A DNA stretch of 16,470 nt from NCBI GenBank assembly GCA_027021185.1, contig JALUUU010000041.1:1-16470 (forward strand), written 5' to 3'. Positions 7,032 through 14,131 of the stretch are shown piece by piece (the stretch's first letter is position 1; the number at the start of each line of letters is the position of its first letter). Source of the DNA: an archaeon. GTDB taxonomy: Archaea > Hydrothermarchaeota > Hydrothermarchaeia > Hydrothermarchaeales > JALUUU01. Made by a program: the position numbers and the translations under genes. A model generated the notes under the pieces. It was not told the origin of the DNA, made no database searches, and saw only the letters and a program-made list of their open reading frames with translations.

Positions 7032-8150
7032 ATGCTTCTGGACAATTTCATAGACGGCAAGCCTGTGGTGGTATACGATTCCCGGGAGGCCAAGAGCTAT
7101 GTCGTGCGGTATCTTAAAAAGTTCGATGACATTACAACGGTGAAGCGCCCCCTAGAGATAGCGGACTACCTCGTGCAGAGCGCGGGCAGAACCATCGCCG
7201 TGGAGCGTAAACGCGCCAGCGACTTCCTCGCCAGCGTCAGCGATGGAAGGCTCTTCACCCAGCTGGAGCACCTCATGGAATATGAGGACCCGCGGATCAT
7301 TTTGGAGGGAGCTATTTTCACCAGGGCAAAAAGCGGCAGGTGCTACAGCATTGACTCCCTCGGCAGAGCTCTCAATGTTAAGAGAAGATCAAAGAAACAG
7401 CCCAGGGCGACGTGGAGCACGGAGTTCTTTGTTCATCCCCACGCCCTTATCTCAATATTCGAAAAAATGCAGGATATGGGGATAAAGCTGATATTGACAG
7501 GGAGTGCCTATGACACCGCAGATACCCTCCGCTACTGGGCAACGAGGGGGAGTAAAAGAGAGTACCTCACCATACGCAGAAAGTCAAAAACCTTTACCGA
7601 CCGAGACAGACAGTTGTTCCTTATCTCGGGACTCATAGGGATAAGCACTAAAAGAGCTGAGGCACTCCTCAAGGCCTTCGGAACCCCTATGAGGGTATTC
7701 AATGCTTTCCTGGAGCATCCGCCCAGCAAGTTCCCTGTCCAGGGTATCGGGGAAAAAACTGTGCGGGAGATCAGGAAGCTCCTAACATCCAACCTAGTGG
7801 GGGTTAGGGGTGAGAAGCTGACAGAGTATGAATTCAAGGAGAGGATAAAGGAACTCAACGACATCCTCCGAAAGCAGGAGATCCTTCTCCGGAAAAAAAC
7901 CGTCCCGGAGCTACAAGCCCTCCTCCGGGAGAAGGGGCTCAAAGTATCTGGCAAGAAAGAAGAACTCGTGAAGAGGCTTCTCAAGGCCATGAGGCCGGAG
8001 GAAAAAGTAGATGCGGAGCGCTTTGTCGAAAAATACCTCGAACTAATGAGAGAGAAAACAGAGTTTCAGAGAGTTCCTAAAAGACTCAGGAAAGCCTATG
8101 AGCGTCTTAAGGACTTCACCTCGCATCCGCCCGCGGGTAAGAATACCTGA
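7032..8150 (+). CDS. xpf: XPF/ERCC4-type structure-specific nuclease with HhH and SAP domains
   Basis: A protein of 372 residues. The ERCC4 nuclease domain (about 10-150) has VVVYDSREAKS, then IADYLV, then the catalytic VERKRASDF (ERK-x3-D), followed by GRLFTQLEHL. A tandem helix-hairpin-helix region spans about 192-256, with SGLIGISTKRAEALLKAFG and PVQGIGEKTVREI. After a short charged helix comes a SAP-like DNA-binding motif at about 290-320 (TVPELQALLREKGLKVSGKK, then EELVKRLL). XPF nucleases cut the duplex side of 3' flaps and forks in repair and fork restart. There is no helicase domain as in euryarchaeal Hef. No obvious PIP box was found at the C-terminus, where short crenarchaeal XPF has one; SAP may take over the targeting role. 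Its last 55 bp overlap rqcH on the other strand. Confidence 0.9.
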   Translation: MLLDNFIDGKPVVVYDSREAKSYVVRYLKKFDDITTVKRPLEIADYLVQSAGRTIAVERKRASDFLASVSDGRLFTQLEHLMEYEDPRIILEGAIFTRAKSGRCYSIDSLGRALNVKRRSKKQPRATWSTEFFVHPHALISIFEKMQDMGIKLILTGSAYDTADTLRYWATRGSKREYLTIRRKSKTFTDRDRQLFLISGLIGISTKRAEALLKAFGTPMRVFNAFLEHPPSKFPVQGIGEKTVREIRKLLTSNLVGVRGEKLTEYEFKERIKELNDILRKQEILLRKKTVPELQALLREKGLKVSGKKEELVKRLLKAMRPEEKVDAERFVEKYLELMREKTEFQRVPKRLRKAYERLKDFTSHPPAGKNT

Positions 8151-10087
8151 ATGTCCTCCACGGGTATGGAGGCCACCAGCTCCTTATCACTCTCTTGGGC
8201 CATCTCCATGAGCCTCTCTTTCGCCGCCACTGCCGTTTCCCTGCTTTTGAGCCGCCCCGGAATGATCCTGACCGAATATCTGGAGGATGCGGTGATAGCC
8301 TCGACTGGGCCGCCTATAACCCTCGCCTCATCCCCCTCGAACAGCACCCCTATGGCCAGCTCCACCCTGCCTTTTCCATAGTTCCTCTTACCCCGTATTA
8401 TAAAGGCGCCCTTAGCCACGTATTCTCCGTGCTCTGCCTGCTTACTGACCTGTTCTGGCCTCACCCAGTAAACGTCTATTGCCACTAGGCCGTGTTTCCA
8501 TGCCCGGGAATATGAAGCAGCGAAATCGAAGGCATCCTCCAGGGTCGTGTCAGGAACCTCCCGGCCCTTTGTCTTGATCACTACGGCCGGTGCCCCGTGG
8601 ATATCCGCGTGGACGAATATGTCCTCTGGGGCCATGTAGCGCTTTACCAGAACTTCATTGGAGGTGGCGTCTCTACCGCCGATGACCAAATAACCGTCCC
8701 TCGAGTGGAACCACCGGAACTTCTCATACCACTTACGCTTCTTTTTTACGCGTTTCCTGGGCTTTTTCCCGGTGTCAGTTACCCTCTTCCCTTTCTCCAA
8801 GACCTCCCGTATAAGTTTCTCCGTCTTGGCTATGGCTGATTCAACCCCCTTCGCCTTTTCCTTTGCCCGCTTGCCTTTTTCATAGTAGCTCTCGGCTGTC
8901 TGAGAAGGCGGCTTGTCAACAGGCAGCCTGACTTTAAGCCCCTCAAGCTCCAGAACAACCACTCCTTCACGGGGCAGGACATCTTTTATAAGCCCTGCCT
9001 CCGGGACTTTTCTACGTCCTTTTTCCAGGAGCTCAATTATCTCCTTCCAAGAGTACTTCTTCCTCGCATCCCGCAGGGTTTTCAGGACTCTTTCAACCTC
9101 GCCTAGATGAATGAATATGACCTCCCCCATTTTTTTATAGGCTCTCTCTTTTTCCAGGTACTTTTCAAGGGTCTGTTTCTGCTCCTCCAGCCTAACCTCG
9201 AGATGACCCATCTCTTTCCGGAATTCCGCCTCACCTTCCTCCTCAATCTCCGCTATCTCGTGGGTGGTGAAGTAATCATCCAGGGCTTTATTGAATGACG
9301 GGTAAAATTTGTGCTTTTTTTCTTTGTAACTCTCCAATGGTAAGGGGAGTACGTCAACAGCTGTGTCGTTGTCATAGACTATGCAGGCTTTTCGCTCCTT
9401 GATGGACTCACGCAGAGACCTCAGCTCCTGAATAAGTCTCCCAGCTTCTTCAAAGCTGATATGGGTCTTCGTTTTTTCTAAGCCCGCTCTGAGGCACAGC
9501 TCCTCAGCGTATAGACCCCCTAACCCAAGCCTCGTCGCCAGGGTTCTCACGAGGTCTGCCTTCGACTCACCCACTATTCTCATAAGCTCCTCGGGGGTGA
9601 TGCTGAATGGGTCAGGCCTCTCCGGAGGATTTCTGTATTCCTTCCCCACCGCCAGCTCCCTGGTCCTAAAGCTCTGACGCCTAAGTACAGCGATGATCCT
9701 TCTTTCTTCGTCTGTTAGAACGATGTTGCCTTTTCCGAAGAGCTCTGCCACCAGGAGAAACTCTTTACCCGCCCTATGGAACTTGAATGCCACGATTCTG
9801 TCGAAGCCGGCCTGAAACACATCCTCCAGGAATGAGTTTCCGAGATGCTTCCTAAGGGCCATAGCAAAGGATGATGGAACCTTAGGGCTGGGTTTAGGGT
9901 ACTCTGTGAGATGCACCCGCCTGCCAGCCTCGATAACGAGTTCTGCTCTGCCAAAACCTTTTATATTCAATACTACCTTTAATTCCTGAGGACCCACTTG
10001 GTAAACTTTATTAAGGCGGGCACCCTTTAATTCCCTTAACTCATCTACGACGGCAAACACATCGAAGCTGCTGAGGCTGGACTTCAT
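8096..10087 (-). CDS. rqcH: RqcH/NFACT family ribosome quality control protein
   Basis: A protein of 663 residues from ATG 10087; GTG 10090 is in frame one codon earlier, but GGTGA at 10092-10096 fits the ATG. The NFACT-N domain covers about 1-190 and includes the Asp-Arg pair (GFDRIV) at 96-97, matching the D97/R98 residues needed for RqcH tailing. A helical middle and coiled coil follow (about 285-360), then a lysine-rich linker (KKPRKRVKKKRK). The NFACT-R domain starts at about 462, with FHSRDGYLVIGGRDA and PEDIFVHADIHGAPAVVIKT. RqcH binds the large subunit carrying peptidyl-tRNA after splitting and adds C-terminal alanine (Ala-tail) residues that mark stalled products for degradation. It shares this locus with pelota, which splits stalled ribosomes. 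It diverges from the small membrane protein gene by 25 bp. Confidence 0.93.
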   Translation of the reverse strand: MKSSLSSFDVFAVVDELRELKGARLNKVYQVGPQELKVVLNIKGFGRAELVIEAGRRVHLTEYPKPSPKVPSSFAMALRKHLGNSFLEDVFQAGFDRIVAFKFHRAGKEFLLVAELFGKGNIVLTDEERRIIAVLRRQSFRTRELAVGKEYRNPPERPDPFSITPEELMRIVGESKADLVRTLATRLGLGGLYAEELCLRAGLEKTKTHISFEEAGRLIQELRSLRESIKERKACIVYDNDTAVDVLPLPLESYKEKKHKFYPSFNKALDDYFTTHEIAEIEEEGEAEFRKEMGHLEVRLEEQKQTLEKYLEKERAYKKMGEVIFIHLGEVERVLKTLRDARKKYSWKEIIELLEKGRRKVPEAGLIKDVLPREGVVVLELEGLKVRLPVDKPPSQTAESYYEKGKRAKEKAKGVESAIAKTEKLIREVLEKGKRVTDTGKKPRKRVKKKRKWYEKFRWFHSRDGYLVIGGRDATSNEVLVKRYMAPEDIFVHADIHGAPAVVIKTKGREVPDTTLEDAFDFAASYSRAWKHGLVAIDVYWVRPEQVSKQAEHGEYVAKGAFIIRGKRNYGKGRVELAIGVLFEGDEARVIGGPVEAITASSRYSVRIIPGRLKSRETAVAAKERLMEMAQESDKELVASIPVEDIQVFLPAGGCEVKSLRRS

Positions 10088-10112
10088 CACTTCACCTTAG
10101 AGAGGCAATACA

Positions 10113-10391
10113 ATGGAAATGGAAATCGAGAGAAAGATAGCCCTCCTTCACGCCTTCGCTGGCGTTGCACTAGGAGTTGCCTTCGGACTGTATCTTAATA
10201 CTCCGGAACTGACGTTGCTGAGTGTTCTTCTTCTGGGCTTTATTCTCTCCTATCCCCTAAAGATTTTGAGTATGAAGTTCTTTAATCTTTCTAGTGAGGA
10301 TTTCACCCTTAAGGAATGGCTTGGAAAAGGATACTTCATCTTTTTAACGGTCTGGATTATGGTCTGGGTCTTCATGTATAACCTGAGGTGA
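10113..10391 (+). CDS. Small three-helix membrane protein, possibly archaeal EMC6-like
   Basis: A protein of 92 residues with a short charged N-terminus (MEMEIERKIALLHA) and three membrane helices at about 7-27, 32-50 and 71-90. A polar loop with FTLKEWLGKGYFIF precedes the last helix. Size, helix layout and the W-L-G-K-G loop before a tryptophan-rich final helix resemble the small archaeal membrane proteins described as EMC6-like. I recall this from general knowledge and cannot check it here, so the name is tentative. If it is right, a role in membrane protein insertion is possible. AGAGG lies about 7 nt before the ATG. Its stop is 5 nt before the preferred start of the STT3-like lipoprotein, and overlaps the alternative GTG start as GTGA, so the two are very likely cotranscribed. 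Their products may act together in the membrane. Confidence 0.6.
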   Translation: MEMEIERKIALLHAFAGVALGVAFGLYLNTPELTLLSVLLLGFILSYPLKILSMKFFNLSSEDFTLKEWLGKGYFIFLTVWIMVWVFMYNLR

Positions 10392-10396
10392 ACAAG

Positions 10397-11389
10397 ATGA
10401 AGATGGTTTTTGTCATTATTCTCGCTCTCATCTTGGCTTCAGGCTGCATGGCAGAGGATCAGCCTAAAGAAAAAGTTGACACTGGCAAACCTATTAATAC
10501 CGATGCATTGCCTGTGGCCAATGAGCCCTCAGTAACCGTAATAGGGGAGTATCCATTAGGTGACTTCGGTAAGCTCAAAAACGTGACTCTCCTCACCAAA
10601 GAGCTGGTTATGGGAAATGATTCCTATTCATATTACCAGGCCATTTATTACTGGAATGGTGAAGCCTACCGAACCGGAGCCTTGAACAGGATATACCCCG
10701 ACAATGAAGACATTCTTCCCTTGTCGCCCCCCCACGCGCCTGGAAACGCCTACGGCAAAGCCTTTGAGTGGGTAAAAAACAATACACCTGAAGACGCTGT
10801 TTTCCTCTCATGGTGGGACTACGGCGACTTTATCCGAGTCTTCGCCCAGAGAGAGGCTTTGATCTCAGACCCCTGCTCTAAGTCCCAGTGCCTAAAAACC
10901 CTAAGCGACGACGAGAAAGACATCTTCAGATACGAAGACGATGAAAAGTTCAACGACGTGTTGAAATTTTTTACCTCAGACGAGGACGAGGCATACAAAA
11001 TAGCTAAAAAATACGGCGTGGATTATGTCTTCATAACCTATGAAGACTTTCAGAAAAGCAGTGCCATCGAGTATCTTGCGGGGAAAAAAGGCTTGATGAG
11101 GGTCTTCACCGTAGACGCCACGGGTGATCGGGATAAGGACCTGGAAAAGATAATCGAGGGCATCAATGAGCACAGAGTGTCCGCCTACTTTATTAAAAAG
11201 CAAAATGGCAAGTACTACGTATGGTACCTGGTCCCTGAGGATGTCCAGAAAATAAGGGAGAGGCTTCTCCTAAATTTGCTACCCTTTAATCTCCTCCCCG
11301 GCAATTTTAACGTCTGGGAGATGCTCAATAATTTCGAACTTGTCTATAAAGACGAAGGGGACTACGTATACATCTTCAAAGTAACATGA
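10397..11389 (+). CDS. Lipoprotein with STT3/AglB-like WWDYG soluble domain
   Basis: A protein of 330 residues from ATG 10397, chosen over GTG 10388 because GGTGA (10387-10391) lies 5 nt before it and the signal peptide is then canonical. MKMVFVIILALILASGC is a lipoprotein signal with the lipidated cysteine at 17, placing the mature protein on the outer membrane face. At about 113-215 is an STT3/AglB-like core: FEWVKNNTPEDAVFLSWWDY with the WWDYG motif at 139-143, then REALISDP, and later KYGVDYVFIT. In oligosaccharyltransferases this domain binds the acceptor sequon. The large transmembrane part with the catalytic acidic residues is absent, so this protein cannot transfer glycans alone. DPCSKSQC could form a disulfide. 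It might assist AglB, bind sequons or be an unrelated user of the fold. The last four bases overlap the next gene (ATGA). Confidence 0.75.
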   Translation: MKMVFVIILALILASGCMAEDQPKEKVDTGKPINTDALPVANEPSVTVIGEYPLGDFGKLKNVTLLTKELVMGNDSYSYYQAIYYWNGEAYRTGALNRIYPDNEDILPLSPPHAPGNAYGKAFEWVKNNTPEDAVFLSWWDYGDFIRVFAQREALISDPCSKSQCLKTLSDDEKDIFRYEDDEKFNDVLKFFTSDEDEAYKIAKKYGVDYVFITYEDFQKSSAIEYLAGKKGLMRVFTVDATGDRDKDLEKIIEGINEHRVSAYFIKKQNGKYYVWYLVPEDVQKIRERLLLNLLPFNLLPGNFNVWEMLNNFELVYKDEGDYVYIFKVT

Positions 11390-11943
11390 GGGTTGTATTT
11401 ATCGCCGGGATGCCAGGCTCTGGTAAGAGTGAGGCCGTGAGGATTTTCAGGGACCATGGATTGTCAGCCGTCAACATGGGGGACGTGGTGAGGGACGAAG
11501 CCAAGAGCAGGGGAAAACCTGAGACTCCTGAAAGCCTCGGGGAGGTCTCGGTGTCCCTGCGCAGGGAATACGGTGAGGAGGAGATTGCCCGTCGGTGCAT
11601 CAGCCGAATAAAAAAAGAACTCACCCTAGGCAAGGATGTTATAGTTGAGGGTGTGCGGAGTCTTGAAGAGATAAAGTATTTTAAAAAAAATCTCCGGGCC
11701 GAGTTCTACATCGTGGCTATACACTCATCCCCCCTCACCCGTTATGAGAGGCTGAAAAGCCGGGGCAGGGGTGACGATCCAGCGGACTGGGAAACCTTCG
11801 AGAAGCGGGACCTACGTGAGCTGGGGTACGGGATGGGGTCGGCTATCGCTCTCGCAGACTTTATGGTGATTAATGAAGAGTCCTTGGAGAATCTAAGAGA
11901 GAAAATAGAAGATGTCTACAGAGCCATCATGCGGACAGAGTAA
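11386..11943 (+). CDS. UPF0200 family P-loop kinase (dephospho-CoA kinase/adenylate kinase-like)
   Basis: A protein of 185 residues that opens with a Walker A motif GMPGSGKS (8-15), followed by VNMGDVVRDEA, where nucleotide monophosphate kinases place the substrate. DVIVEGVRSLEEI carries the Walker B-like strand, and RLKSRGRGDDPADWETFEKR is the arginine-rich lid. This pattern fits the archaeal UPF0200 family (CoaE-like P-loop kinases), which databases often call dephospho-CoA kinase. The substrate is not established by the sequence, and many archaea use an unrelated GTP-dependent dephospho-CoA kinase, so adenylate- or other nucleotide-kinase activity is possible. Its start overlaps the lipoprotein stop in an ATGA, indicating coupled translation. 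It ends 7 nt from the convergent unknown gene. Family call good, function moderate. Confidence 0.82.
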   Translation: MRVVFIAGMPGSGKSEAVRIFRDHGLSAVNMGDVVRDEAKSRGKPETPESLGEVSVSLRREYGEEEIARRCISRIKKELTLGKDVIVEGVRSLEEIKYFKKNLRAEFYIVAIHSSPLTRYERLKSRGRGDDPADWETFEKRDLRELGYGMGSAIALADFMVINEESLENLREKIEDVYRAIMRTE

Positions 11944-11950
11944 GCAACCC

Positions 11951-12418
11951 CTACCAGAGTTTATTTCCGCCCCATATGCTCTCTGGTTGGCTTTCCTCGT
12001 CGCTCACGAACTTTATTAAGGCGCTGTAGTCCTGGAGAAGATGATCAAGGGTGTGAAGGCCAACCCTCTGGGTATACTCCTTGTTTATTTCGTATATCTC
12101 TCCCGTGAATTTCTTTATTTTTTCTTTAATCTCGAAGAAGCTTCGATCAGTGATAAAGAAGAGAAAATCCTTGTCCAGAAACTTGCAGAAATCCTGTAAA
12201 AACGTCTGAACGACGTAGCGATTAGTGTAGCTGTCCCGGTCCATAGAGGAGATAACCTCGATGAAAAGCCTTACCTGCTCCTCAACGTCCTCTCTGGAAC
12301 GGATGTCCTTGAAGAATTCGTTGCTTCTTCTCAGAGATGTGAACTCATCGCTACCGTTGGGGCTGGTTTCCCGCCTGTATGCTTCGAGGGCTTTGTCGAA
12401 CTCTGCCTTCCCGAACAT
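11951..12418 (-). CDS. Uncharacterised helical protein, last gene of the fttA-purM run
   Basis: A soluble, charged protein of 155 residues that I do not recognise. It has no signal peptide or membrane helix and appears all-helical, with segments FGKAEFDKALEAYRRE, EDVEEQVRLFIEVISSM, VQTFLQDFCKFLDKDF and FEIKEKIKKFTGEIYEINKE. Three adjacent aromatic-rich stretches (DFLFFITDRSFFEI) would form its core. One cysteine is present, and no catalytic motif is apparent. It starts 39 nt after the dUTPase gene in the same direction and is probably cotranscribed, although its ribosome binding site is weak (CAGG next to the ATG). The conserved-looking amphipathic pattern and filled interval support a real gene. 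A helical scaffold or partner protein would fit, but that is a guess. Confidence 0.65.
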   Translation of the reverse strand: MFGKAEFDKALEAYRRETSPNGSDEFTSLRRSNEFFKDIRSREDVEEQVRLFIEVISSMDRDSYTNRYVVQTFLQDFCKFLDKDFLFFITDRSFFEIKEKIKKFTGEIYEINKEYTQRVGLHTLDHLLQDYSALIKFVSDEESQPESIWGGNKLW

Positions 12419-12457
12419 CCTGTAAGGTTTTTCAACACCGAGGAGATAAAAGTTTCG

Positions 12458-12946
12458 TTATCTGACCATGCCGCCCTGATACCTGCCCTCGTAGATCTGG
12501 GCTTCGCCGTAGACCCTGGAAAAGACGATCTGACATATGCGGGAGCCGCGTTCCAAGGAGAAAGCCTTTGACCCCTCGTTTTTTATGCCGATGGTCAGGA
12601 TACCCGAGTATCCTGGGTCCACAACCGCAGTTCGGAGAGACACACCGCACCTGAAGAGAGTCGACCGCTGAAAAATAAAGGCCACCAAGTCTTTGGGCAT
12701 ATTGACTTTTTCCCTGGTGGTGCAGAGATAATATTTCCCGGGCCTTAGAGTGAAAGTGTCTTCCCGAATCTCCCTCAGTTCGGGTAGCTCCCTGGAATCC
12801 CTGGACAATGAGGCGCCTGAAACAGCCTCGAATAACCTGTCTATTTTCAAGTCTACCCCAGCTCCCTGAACATTATCGATGTCCAGGTTTTCCAGGAGTT
12901 TTTCGTCTTTGATTCTTTTTAAAATCTCGGCTTTGCCGAGGAACAT
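12458..12946 (-). CDS. dut: Archaeal dUTPase (dCTP deaminase superfamily)
   Basis: A protein of 162 residues of the trimeric dCTP deaminase/dUTPase fold. QGAGVDLKI (27-35), IFQRSTLFRCGV (91-102) and VVDPGYSGILTIGIKNEG (108-125) are the family's active-site segments; IYEGRYQGG closes the chain. Deaminases have Glu in the position after DPGWxGxLxL (Glu138 in E. coli Dcd); here it is Gly120. That loss argues against dCTP deamination and for the archaeal dUTPase subfamily, which hydrolyses dUTP to dUMP and keeps uracil out of DNA. The archaeal subfamily also ends in a YEGxYxG-like segment as here. Many pipelines would label it dCTP deaminase. It lies 8 nt after the thioredoxin gene in the same direction. 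Confidence 0.85.
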   Translation of the reverse strand: MFLGKAEILKRIKDEKLLENLDIDNVQGAGVDLKIDRLFEAVSGASLSRDSRELPELREIREDTFTLRPGKYYLCTTREKVNMPKDLVAFIFQRSTLFRCGVSLRTAVVDPGYSGILTIGIKNEGSKAFSLERGSRICQIVFSRVYGEAQIYEGRYQGGMVR

Positions 12947-12954
12947 TAGAAACC

Positions 12955-13326
12955 TCAGAGGAAAGGCTTAATTTTCTCCTCTATGGCAGACCTCGGAACA
13001 GCGCCGATTATCCGATCCACCTCTTTGCCCTCTTTGAACAGGATGAGGGTCGGAATGCTCATTACCCCATACTCTCTTGCAGTTTGCTGGTTTTCGTCTA
13101 CATTGAGCTTTGCCACTACAACCCCTTCAAGGGACGACGCCAGAGCCTCGATCTCCGGGGCTATCATCTGGCATGGGTGGCACCAATCGGCATAGAAGTC
13201 CACCAGCACGAGAGAATTGTTCTTAATTGTTTCCTTAAAATTCCCGTCGCTCAGATGCACGGGGCGCTTAGCTTTCTCCTGCATCTTCTTCAATTTCCTC
13301 CTTTTTATTTTCTCTAACTCGTCCAT
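12955..13326 (-). CDS. trx: Thioredoxin (CHPC active site)
   Basis: A protein of 123 residues from ATG 13326. Upstream in-frame GTG 13335 and TTG 13341 are less likely, since GGTGA at 13332-13336 is spaced 5 nt from the ATG. A basic helical extension (about 1-25, KIKRRKLKKMQEKAKR) precedes the thioredoxin fold. VLVDFYADWCHPCQMIAP carries the redox pair in WCHPC at about 52-56 in place of the common WCGPC. The cis-proline segment is MSIPTLILFKEGKEV. It would reduce protein disulfides in the cytosol. The first 59 bases overlap the 3' end of the membrane protein gene in a different frame on the same strand, so translation is probably coupled. His in the CxxC motif usually raises the redox potential, which hints at a specialised partner, but this is inference. 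Confidence 0.93.
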   Translation of the reverse strand: MDELEKIKRRKLKKMQEKAKRPVHLSDGNFKETIKNNSLVLVDFYADWCHPCQMIAPEIEALASSLEGVVVAKLNVDENQQTAREYGVMSIPTLILFKEGKEVDRIIGAVPRSAIEEKIKPFL

Positions 13327-14122
13327 GGATTTCACCCACAACCATATATGTCTTTACCATCTCCAGGTAGGGAGAGACAGCAATGCCAACCGCCAGGGAT
13401 AAAAGGCTGTGGAAGATCCCGGCTGCAAGGTTTAGAAAAGGATGATAACGAGTTACTTCATTTATTATAAAAAAAACAGCCGAAGGAAGGAGCCATATCC
13501 CCAGGGCGATGAACATGACGAATAACCCGTATCCCAGAACTTTGCGGTAGTTGTTCACCACGAAGGAGGCGCTGGCGGCAATACCGTCTATCACACCACA
13601 TTCTCTAACAACAATCTGCTGCGGGGTTAAGAAAGTTAGCAGGTAAAGGGAAAAAAAGGCTAGAAGGCCTATGGGGAGGATAAAGAATATGATGGGTGGA
13701 TAAAGGCTCACTGCTGTGAATATAATCACCCATAAAAGCGCCAATACCCCGAATAAGAACACGAAATACAGAAACAGCTTGTGAGTGTTCGCCTTAACCC
13801 CCTCTATGCCATGGCTCAACAAGGCCCTATGACCCATGTAAGCCTGTAAGGCCATGGCTACAATGGCAGCTCTCGCCGCTGCGGTGACCATCAACAATAG
13901 AAGACCTGCCACTGATAGGGACACGAAACCAAGGGCCAAAGTGCTGAAGGAGAGCCCCGAAAGAGATGTTTCAAAGGAGTATCCAAATAGGGCCATCCCC
14001 ATTAATGCTACTAACAGGACAACAACCCCGTCGATCAAAAACTCCATTAATCTGGGAACCACGACCACAGGATTGCTTTTGTAGTCTTCAAGGGCTCTGC
14101 TGAGGATGGCTCTAAGCTCCAT
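13268..14122 (-). CDS. Polytopic membrane protein of unknown function
   Basis: A protein of 284 residues with about six membrane helices at roughly 26-46, 58-82, 115-140, 143-166, 194-220 and 232-255. It starts MELRAILSRALEDYKSNP, a cytosolic amphipathic helix seen in archaeal DUF4013/DUF7847-like membrane proteins, which it resembles in layout. The last 25 residues are hydrophilic and acidic (KKEEIEEDAGES). No transport, enzymatic or metal-binding motif is visible. It begins 9 nt after the IF5A-like gene and runs 59 bp into the thioredoxin gene, so it is firmly embedded in the operon. Its tail is encoded by the bases that also encode the basic start of thioredoxin. No function is assigned. 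Confidence 0.8.
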   Translation of the reverse strand: MELRAILSRALEDYKSNPVVVVPRLMEFLIDGVVVLLVALMGMALFGYSFETSLSGLSFSTLALGFVSLSVAGLLLLMVTAAARAAIVAMALQAYMGHRALLSHGIEGVKANTHKLFLYFVFLFGVLALLWVIIFTAVSLYPPIIFFILPIGLLAFFSLYLLTFLTPQQIVVRECGVIDGIAASASFVVNNYRKVLGYGLFVMFIALGIWLLPSAVFFIINEVTRYHPFLNLAAGIFHSLLSLAVGIAVSPYLEMVKTYMVVGEIHGRVRENKKEEIEEDAGES

Positions 14123-14131
14123 TTTAAAATC

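Noticed and set aside
7532..7990. A 152-codon minus-strand frame opposite the XPF-like gene.
   Set aside because: The product is rich in Ser, Arg and Leu as expected from a shadow frame; the XPF reading carries the HhH domain over the same bases.
12458..12946. Annotation as dCTP deaminase.
   Set aside because: The catalytic glutamate position is glycine, and the C-terminal YEGxYxG segment fits the archaeal dUTPase subfamily better.
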